Assembly (NCBI RefSeq): GCF_036688685.1
Contig: NZ_JAQQPS010000044.1
Coordinates: 1-15,055 of the forward strand
Direction: 5' to 3'
From: JALYUM01 sp036688685
Lineage (GTDB): Bacteria > Pseudomonadota > Gammaproteobacteria > Burkholderiales > Burkholderiaceae_D
Length of the DNA: 15,055 nt
Shown: in pieces, positions 10,615 to 15,055 of the stretch
Numbering within the stretch: position 1 is the first letter of the stretch
Layout of the letters: every line of letters starts with the position of its first letter
Notes under the pieces: generated by a model
Database searches by the model: none
Told to the model about the DNA's origin: nothing
The model's input: only the letters and a program-made list of their open reading frames with translations
Position numbers and translations under genes: made by a program

Positions 10615-11561
10615 GGGCCCAGGCAGTCCAGCAGCAATGCCGCGTGGCGCGCCAGCGCGTCGCGCAACGCAGCCGGCTCCTGTACCGCAAACGTGCATGG
10701 CAAGCGCGCCATCTCGCGTGCCATCCAGTCCAGGTCGTCCACCTGGCTGTGCAGCATGGTGCCGCCTGCGACGGGTTCGAGCAGGCCGAGCGTGGTAAAA
10801 ATGGCCGCGCGCGCGCTCTCTGCATCTGTATGCAAGAGTACCTTGACCGTGTGTACGCGCGCCATGCTGGTGATGGCCGCTGTCAGGTACGCCATGGCAT
10901 CGAACCCGGCGGGCCTGCCGAAACTGGCCGGCAGCACCGCCACTGCTTGTATCCGGTCGAGCCGGAATGAGCGCGTCTCCTTGCGCAAATGGCAGTAAGC
11001 GACCAGATACCATTTGCCGCCCAGATAAGCGAGCCCGTACGGGTCAACATCGCGTTGCGTTGGCACCTTTTGCGGCGTCAGGTAGCCAAGGTGCACGCGC
11101 TGCCGGGTATGCGCTACCGCGCTCAGCGTGGCCAGCACATCGGCGTTGCCCGATGCGCTGGCACGGGCGATGTCAAGGCTCACCGTGTCACTGACGGCCC
11201 TCATGCGCCGCCGCAGATTTTCCGGCATCACGCGCTCGAGCTTGGTCAAGGCACTGGTCCCGGCAGGGGCGGCCGTGTCCAGCCCCAGGCTGCGTGAGGC
11301 CACCAGGCCCAGCGCCAAGGCCAGCGCCTCGTCATTGGTAAACATCATCGGCGGCAGCTTGAAACCGTGCATCAGGCGATAGCCGCCATCACGCCCGCGT
11401 TGCGCCAGCACCGGAACGCCAAGCGCTTCAAGCACCACGATATAGCGGCGCAGCGTGCGCGGTTCGACCTCCAGCCTGGCGGCCAGCGCGGTACCGCTCA
11501 TCAGGCCGTGAGTCTGCAGCAGTTCGAGTAGCGCCAGCACGCGTGTAGTGGGATTGCCCAT
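10611..11561 (-). CDS. HTH/WYL-domain transcriptional regulator, YafY type
   Basis: The protein has 316 residues. An N-terminal winged helix-turn-helix (about 3-62) contains the recognition region VEPRTLRRYIVVLEALGVPV and the wing GRDGGYRL. A WYL ligand-sensing domain covers about 150-220; the eponymous tripeptide is Trp184-Tyr185-Leu186, followed by the basic RSFRLDRI, and a WCX-like C-terminal extension ends the protein. WYL regulators sense small molecules or nucleic-acid ligands and often control adjacent genes. The start at 11561 (MGNPTTRVLALLELL) is the usual opening of this family. The frame continues to 11606 but adds 15 residues without homology-like character, and neither start has a strong ribosome-binding site. 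It is convergent with the DUF1579-like gene and divergent from lysE, which is the more likely target. Confidence 0.9.
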   Translation of the reverse strand: MGNPTTRVLALLELLQTHGLMSGTALAARLEVEPRTLRRYIVVLEALGVPVLAQRGRDGGYRLMHGFKLPPMMFTNDEALALALGLVASRSLGLDTAAPAGTSALTKLERVMPENLRRRMRAVSDTVSLDIARASASGNADVLATLSAVAHTRQRVHLGYLTPQKVPTQRDVDPYGLAYLGGKWYLVAYCHLRKETRSFRLDRIQAVAVLPASFGRPAGFDAMAYLTAAITSMARVHTVKVLLHTDAESARAAIFTTLGLLEPVAGGTMLHSQVDDLDWMAREMARLPCTFAVQEPAALRDALARHAALLLDCLGP

Positions 11562-11581
11562 GCCACATGATACGGCTAAAT

Positions 11582-11598
11582 AGGACCATTTTAGACCT
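11582..11598. promoter_or_regulatory. Possible operator in the WYL-regulator/lysE divergent region
   Basis: AGGAC (11582-11586) and GACCT (11594-11598) form an imperfect 5-bp dyad around seven bases. GACC also recurs directly after exactly 10 bp (11584 and 11594), one helical turn. It lies 20 bp upstream of the regulator ATG, where autoregulation would act. No strong sigma70 promoter is evident in 11562-11748. Confidence 0.2.
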
Positions 11599-11644
11599 GT
11601 ATCCACCTTACAGTCGCGCTATCGTTCAACTTTCAAGGAAGATC

Positions 11645-11752
11645 ATGTACTTGGCAAGGTTTGCGCTGTCAGCGCTGACGGGGCCGGCCGTAGCGGCTGA
11701 CCATGGCGCTCGCATTCCAGCGCCCGATGCTGGCCGTCGGAGGCTCGCATGA
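11645..11752 (+). CDS. Small 35-codon ORF overlapping the start of lysE
   Basis: The frame encodes 35 residues, begins with an ATG preceded by AAGGA at five-base spacing, and ends in a TGA that shares ATGA with the lysE start (11749-11752). This arrangement is typical of translational coupling. The peptide (MYLARFALSALTGPAVAAD...) begins with a short hydrophobic segment ending in AVA-AD that resembles a minimal secretion signal, and ends in a basic RRRLA. It could be a leader peptide, a small secreted or membrane peptide, or a remnant of a longer gene. No family is recognised. Ribosome-binding site and overlap are seen in the sequence; the function is inferred. Confidence 0.4.
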   Translation: MYLARFALSALTGPAVAADHGARIPAPDAGRRRLA

Positions 11753-12411
11753 GCCAGTCGGCACATCTGTGGCTGTATTTCCTGGTCATCTCGGGGGTCA
11801 TCATGTTGCCCGGCATGGACATGGCTTTCGTGATGGGCAGCAGTGTGAGCGTTGGCCGCCCGGTCGGCCTGGCGGCGGTTGCCGGCATCGTGGCCGGTGG
11901 CGCCTGCCACTTGCTCATTGCCGCTACCGGCATCAGCGCCTTGCTGATGCTGGTGCCAGCCGCGCTGGTGGTCATGCTGCTGGCCGGTGCCGGCTACATC
12001 GGCTGGATCGGATGGCGCATGCTGCGCGCGCGCGGCGCCGACGCCCTGGCCATCGCCAGCGGCGCGCGTACGCCGGTCCACGGGTTTTTCGGCGCCATTG
12101 CTACCTCTTTGCTCAATCCCAAGGCGTATATTTTCATGCTCGCCATCTTTCCACAATTTGTCCAGGCCAGCCGAGGATCGGTGTGGGCGCAGGCTGGCGT
12201 GCTGGGCCTGATCACGGCAAGCACCCAAATCGCGGTGTACGGCGCCCTGGCCTTGCTGGCGGGGCGGGCGCAGGCGCTGCTTGCTGCGCGCCCGGCCCCC
12301 GGTGCATGGATGGCCAAAGCGGTGGGCCTGGTGTTGATCGGGGCAGCCGCGCTGACGCTCTACAGCGGCTTCACCGGCTTGCCATGGCGTCCTGGCGTCG
12401 CTGGCGCCTGA
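11749..12411 (+). CDS. LysE/RhtB-family amino acid exporter
   Basis: The protein has 220 residues. It is a polytopic inner-membrane carrier with about six hydrophobic segments (near 8-28, 38-62, 65-90, 112-136, 147-170 and 188-210). Family features are the N-terminal GVIMLPGMDMAFVMG (16-30), equivalent to the P-G-P region of LysE/RhtB, and SLLNPKAYIFMLAIFPQF (120-137) with the conserved Asn-Pro-Lys. Members export amino acids or homoserine-lactone-like compounds; the substrate cannot be assigned. The start at 11749 has GGAGG five bases upstream. It follows the 35-codon ORF with an ATGA overlap and is divergent from the WYL regulator gene. No terminator is visible behind it. Confidence 0.9.
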   Translation: MSQSAHLWLYFLVISGVIMLPGMDMAFVMGSSVSVGRPVGLAAVAGIVAGGACHLLIAATGISALLMLVPAALVVMLLAGAGYIGWIGWRMLRARGADALAIASGARTPVHGFFGAIATSLLNPKAYIFMLAIFPQFVQASRGSVWAQAGVLGLITASTQIAVYGALALLAGRAQALLAARPAPGAWMAKAVGLVLIGAAALTLYSGFTGLPWRPGVAGA

Positions 12412-12597
12412 TCAACCCGCGCTGTTCCTTGCTTTGCCCTGATCCTTGGGTGGGACGGAAGGTTGGCCCATGGTGGGACGCCCCCCGCTGGCACGACTGT
12501 GTGTGTCTGCTCGATAGCTTGACCGGCCGGGGCCGGATGGGCAATGTTATCGCTGACGGGAGGCACTGCCGGCGGTGATTCACATGATTCAAATTTA

Positions 12598-12614
12598 AGC
12601 CGGTGTAGCCGGTG
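12598..12614. repeat. 9-bp tandem duplication, AGCCGGTG repeated
   Basis: AGCCGGTG at 12598-12605 recurs at 12607-12614 after a single T. It lies where the sequence changes from GC-rich to lower-GC. Short duplications like this can be junction scars, but can also arise by chance. Confidence 0.5.
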
Positions 12615-12845
12615 CTTGGGCGTCCATCAGCAACTTGGATTTGAACGTCGACACCAGCACGCAGCAGAGACAGCTGGCGTTCATCCTGTTCGGGTCTACC
12701 GCACAATTGAAGCGTAAGAACAGGTTGGAGCGACAGAAGGTGGGGACCGCCGCTACCAATGAAGAGAGCAAACACAAAGAGGCCACGCCCTCCTGCCTAT
12801 GGCATATGCGCCAAGGTAAGAGAGACGGAATTGATAGTGGAGCAT

Positions 12846-12863
12846 TGATCGGTAGCGCGATCA
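12846..12863. promoter_or_regulatory. Inverted repeat 1 upstream of the SDR gene
   Basis: TGATCG (12846-12851) and CGATCA (12858-12863) are perfect 6-bp arms around six bases, 75 bp upstream of the SDR start codon. It shares the TTGAT core with repeat 2, which raises the chance that both are sites for one dimeric regulator. Confidence 0.3.
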
Positions 12864-12876
12864 GTGTGTTCAAGGG

Positions 12877-12891
12877 TTGATAGCTTATCAA
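12877..12891. promoter_or_regulatory. LysR-type box candidate upstream of the SDR gene
   Basis: TTGATA-GCT-TATCAA is a perfect 15-bp dyad. Its inner 13 bp has the T-N11-A form with dyad symmetry known for LysR-type binding boxes. It lies 47 bp before the SDR start codon. The only LysR gene in view lies directly behind the SDR gene, on the opposite strand. TTGATA also resembles a -35 box, but no good -10 follows at 16-18 bp. Confidence 0.4.
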
Positions 12892-12912
12892 ATGCTCTCC
12901 ATGGCCCGATCA

Positions 12913-12928
12913 TACGTTTTTGAACGTA
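12913..12928. promoter_or_regulatory. Inverted repeat next to the SDR ribosome-binding site
   Basis: TACGTT (12913-12918) and AACGTA (12923-12928) pair perfectly around TTTG. The right arm runs into the AGAGGA ribosome-binding site at 12928-12933. It could be an operator or an mRNA hairpin limiting ribosome access. Confidence 0.35.
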
Positions 12929-12938
12929 GAGGATCATC

Positions 12939-13673
12939 ATGGAACAGCACATCAACAAGATTGCCTTGGTTACAGGTGCAAACAAAGGCATTGGAATGGA
13001 TATCGCGCGTCAACTTGGCACCAACGGTGTCACTGTCATCGTCGGCGCACGCGATGCCGGACGCGGCCAGGCAGCTGCCGATCTGCTGCGCGGCGAAAAT
13101 CTGGACGCCCACTTCGTCCAGCTCGATGTCACGGACGCGGCCAGTATCACGCTAGCGGCGTTGACAATCCAAGCGCAGCACGGCCGCCTGGATATTCTCG
13201 TCAACAACGCCGGTATCAATGATTTTGGAGACGGTGCGCCCAGCGGCGCTTCCATCGATGCCGCGCGACGCCTGTTCGAAACAAATTTTTTTGGTGCGCT
13301 TGCGGTAACACAGGCAATGCTGCCTTTGTTGCAGGTGGCACAGGGCGCCCGGATCGTCAACATGTCGAGCAGTCTCGGCTCGATGGCCGTCAATAGTGAC
13401 CCGGCCAACCGCTATTACAAGGCGCGCCTGATCGGCTACAACGCTTCAAAAGCCGCGTTGAACATGCTTACAGTTCAGCTGGCTGAAGAGTTGCGCGGCA
13501 CGGGGATTGTCGTCAATGCAGCCTGTCCAGGGTACGTAAGCACGGATTTAAACGGACATACTGGTTATCTGTCGACCGACGAAGCAGCAAAGGTTCCGGT
13601 GCGCCTCGCCTTGCTCGCGGATGACCAGGTTAATGGCAAACTCGTTGATGCGTGTGGGGCTGTGGCCTGGTAA
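12939..13673 (+). CDS. Short-chain dehydrogenase/reductase (SDR), carbonyl-reductase-like
   Basis: The protein has 244 residues, a classical SDR length. It has the cofactor motif TGANKGIG (12-19), NNAG (89-92), structural Asn116, a serine in the NMSSS cluster (143-145), and catalytic Tyr167 and Lys171 in YNASK. GARDAGRG near 36-43 has no acidic residue after beta-2 but has basic ones, which favours NADPH. A roughly ten-residue insertion between the Ser and Tyr (SDPANRYYKARLIG) resembles carbonyl-reductase-type SDRs, as does TGANKGIG. The substrate is unknown, probably a small aldehyde or ketone. The start at 12939 has AGAGGA at five-base spacing. Its TAA abuts the TGA of the convergent LysR gene with no base between. 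Three inverted repeats lie upstream, one a LysR-box candidate. Confidence 0.92.
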   Translation: MEQHINKIALVTGANKGIGMDIARQLGTNGVTVIVGARDAGRGQAAADLLRGENLDAHFVQLDVTDAASITLAALTIQAQHGRLDILVNNAGINDFGDGAPSGASIDAARRLFETNFFGALAVTQAMLPLLQVAQGARIVNMSSSLGSMAVNSDPANRYYKARLIGYNASKAALNMLTVQLAEELRGTGIVVNAACPGYVSTDLNGHTGYLSTDEAAKVPVRLALLADDQVNGKLVDACGAVAW

Positions 13674-14588
13674 TCAACCAGCCGTCCGTGCTTCGGCCAC
13701 CAGATCAACGAATGCGCGTAGTGGCGCAGTCATGCGCCGACTGGGGAAGTACAGCTGTGGACCGTCGAACTGGGTCCACCAGTCCTGCAAGACAGGCACC
13801 AATTTGCCGGTCGCGAAATCCGCATCGAGCCAGTTCTTGAACGTGCATACCAAGCCATGTCCGGCGGCGGCCAAGGCGATGGCCGCCGCCGCCGCGTCGA
13901 CGCCCACCACCAGCCGGCCAACTGGATCGAGCGTTATTGTCTCTTCACCGTTAGTAAAGCTCCACGCTGTCAGGGCGCCGCTCGAAAAGCGCATGCGCAC
14001 GCAGTCGTGCTGCAGCAACTGGCTCGGATGTGCGGGAACACCTCGTTGCAAGAGATATGCCGGTGCAGCTGCCAGCGCGAGTTGTTGGAATGCCGGGCCG
14101 ATCGATACCGCGATCATGTCCTGCGCGAGGTGCTCGCCGTAGCGTATACCGGCGTCGCAGCAAGCCGCTGTAATATCGACGAGGCGGTCTTCCACCTCGA
14201 TCTCGACCCGCACCGCCGGATGGCGCAACATATACAGGTCGATCAGCGGCGGCAGGATGTCAACCATAACCGCACCAGTTACATTGAGTTTAAGCCGTCC
14301 CCTTACTTCTTTCCCGGGTAGAGTCAAATCGTTTAGCGCAGCACGGGTCTCGGCGAACAGCGGCGCGATGCGCTCGGCCAATACCCGCCCCGGTTCGGTC
14401 AGCATCACGCTGCGCGTCGTGCGCGCTAGTAACGGCACGCCCAATTGCGTCTCAATGCGCGTGATGGTTTCGCTGACGCGCGATGGGGATAGTCCTAGCT
14501 GGCGCGCGGCGGAACGAAAACCGCCTGTGGTGCAAACCGCCAGGAAGATCGTCAAGTCATCAAAAGACGGGTCAGAATTGTTCGCCAT
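13674..14588 (-). CDS. LysR-family transcriptional regulator
   Basis: The protein has 304 residues, standard for the family. The N-terminal winged helix-turn-helix covers about 8-68, with FLAVCTTGGFRSAARQLGLSPSRVSETITRIETQLGVPLL showing the conserved helix-turn-helix (about 26-47). A linker helix and a periplasmic-binding-like effector domain (about 95-300) follow. It resembles the many LysR proteins that control neighbouring oxidoreductase genes. The start at 14588 gives the usual N-terminal distance, but the upstream sequence has no Shine-Dalgarno. It is convergent with the SDR gene rather than divergent, so regulation of that gene would act from its promoter about 0.8 kb away; this is inferred from the T-N11-A site there. 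Effector unknown. Confidence 0.93.
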   Translation of the reverse strand: MANNSDPSFDDLTIFLAVCTTGGFRSAARQLGLSPSRVSETITRIETQLGVPLLARTTRSVMLTEPGRVLAERIAPLFAETRAALNDLTLPGKEVRGRLKLNVTGAVMVDILPPLIDLYMLRHPAVRVEIEVEDRLVDITAACCDAGIRYGEHLAQDMIAVSIGPAFQQLALAAAPAYLLQRGVPAHPSQLLQHDCVRMRFSSGALTAWSFTNGEETITLDPVGRLVVGVDAAAAAIALAAAGHGLVCTFKNWLDADFATGKLVPVLQDWWTQFDGPQLYFPSRRMTAPLRAFVDLVAEARTAG

Positions 14589-14846
14589 ATAGATCAGTTT
14601 AATCGATGGTATGACATTGGCGTTGAAATTCGTGCGAGTCAGCAGCTGTCATTGAACCCGACTGCCGGGTTCGGCCAGGACATGGGCACACGCAGAGAGG
14701 AACGCCATTTTCTGCTGCTAGAACCGGGCGGTATGCCTGCATCTTAACGGCTGCCCAGGTTTGCTTTAGGGGCGGAACCGGCCAGGGGTCGTGACGATCA
14801 GGTTGCCAACGCGAAGCTATCAAGACAATTTTCGTGTCTTAACGTT
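14589..14846. other. Intergenic region upstream of the LysR gene
   Basis: No gene is recognised. It should contain the LysR promoter, but no strong consensus is seen. GAACCCG (14654-14660) and CGGGTTC (14666-14672) form a perfect hairpin with a five-base loop, and AAGACA (14822-14827) pairs with TGTCTT (14835-14840); neither has a T-run. A minus-strand frame at 14599-14823 reads like the poorly supported ORFs that annotators place in degenerate intergenic repeats, and I do not call it a gene. Confidence 0.45.
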
Positions 14847-15055
14847 TCAAAAAGCGAGCCATTTCAGGTATTCAGACGCCATGCCGTTGGGGGCCGCACG
14901 CTCCTTAGCGATGCCTGAAAGTCTGTATATGGACTCCTCCTCGTTTGCAAACAATCCGTATTCTGGCTGTGAGGTACGACTGCTCACGTATATCCGGTCT
15001 CTTGCTGCTACACCTGTGCCAGGTGTTGGACCCTGATGGGCTATTCGCGCGCTAA
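14847..15055 (-). CDS. Possible C-terminal part of an unidentified gene, truncated by the window edge
   Basis: A minus-strand frame is open from the right edge to a TGA at 14847-14849, giving 68 residues with no initiation codon needed inside the window. The residues read like a real C-terminus: YVSSRTSQPEYGLFANEEES, then IYRLSGIAKERAAPNGMASE, ending YLKWLAF. Charged and hydrophobic residues are balanced. The opposite-strand frame (14791-15036) has a serine- and leucine-rich composition more typical of a shadow. No family is recognised. It would be transcribed in the same direction as the LysR gene, 259 bp upstream of it. Confidence 0.4.
   Translation of the reverse strand, partial: SARIAHQGPTPGTGVAARDRIYVSSRTSQPEYGLFANEEESIYRLSGIAKERAAPNGMASEYLKWLAF

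Larger units (their letters stand above)
12412..12938. other. 527-bp intergenic stretch of altered composition
   Basis: No gene is recognised. From about 12590 the GC content falls to roughly half, clearly below the core genes to the left. Two long frames overlap each other: 12635-12880 on the plus strand and 12595-12891 on the minus strand (98 codons, cysteine- and leucine-rich). Neither has a ribosome-binding site or a known motif. A 9-bp tandem repeat (AGCCGGTG twice, 12598-12614) marks the left edge of the lower-GC part. The 12412-12590 portion is GC-rich, with GGCCGGGGCCGG-type short palindromes but no terminator T-run. The last 100 bp carry three inverted repeats, listed separately. A decayed insertion or cassette is possible but not shown. 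Confidence 0.5.

Noticed and set aside
12595..12891. 98-codon minus-strand frame as a cysteine-rich small protein
   Set aside because: It has no ribosome-binding site or recognised motif and is overlapped by an equally long opposite-strand frame, so it is described only as part of the intergenic stretch.
14599..14823. 74-codon minus-strand frame upstream of LysR
   Set aside because: It lacks a start signal and reads like a spurious ORF over a hairpin-rich spacer.

Overview
The window looks like chromosome of a high-GC betaproteobacterium, most likely in the Oxalobacteraceae (Massilia, Duganella or Janthinobacterium relatives). This is inferred from a PpiD-type chaperone gene right behind tRNA-Asp, the tesA/ybbA pair, and a strongly GC-rich third codon position. 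No database was searched.

Positions 1-9651 are dense core genome. tRNA-Asp with its terminator is followed by ppiD (+) and a strong bidirectional terminator. On the minus strand lies a tesA-mnmH operon: a periplasmic SGNH esterase/thioesterase, then tRNA 2-selenouridine synthase, joined by an ATGA overlap. tesA is divergent from a LolD/YbbA-type ABC ATPase whose ATG overlaps that of tesA on the opposite strand. The ATPase has no permease gene beside it and meets nnrD (NAD(P)HX repair) tail to tail with overlapping stops. nnrD is divergent from a 1199-residue single-chain 5-oxoprolinase, with 62 bp between them. Both enzymes of that pair remove spontaneously damaged metabolites, so they form a plausible metabolite-repair locus.

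Positions 9652-15055 are looser and more accessory in character, with lower GC in places. They hold a 399-bp gap, a small DUF1579-like lipocalin-type protein, a convergent WYL-domain (YafY-type) regulator, a divergent LysE/RhtB exporter preceded by an overlapping 35-codon ORF, a 527-bp gap of mixed composition, an SDR oxidoreductase preceded by three stacked inverted repeats, and a convergent LysR regulator. A minus-strand reading frame without an initiation codon in the window runs off the right edge and may be the C-terminus of another gene.

I found no CRISPR array, prophage, toxin-antitoxin pair, recognisable insertion sequence or defence system. The best leads are modest: the nnrD/5-oxoprolinase pair, the palindromes upstream of the SDR gene, the coupled ORF ahead of lysE, the orphan ABC ATPase, and the two intergenic stretches in the right third.
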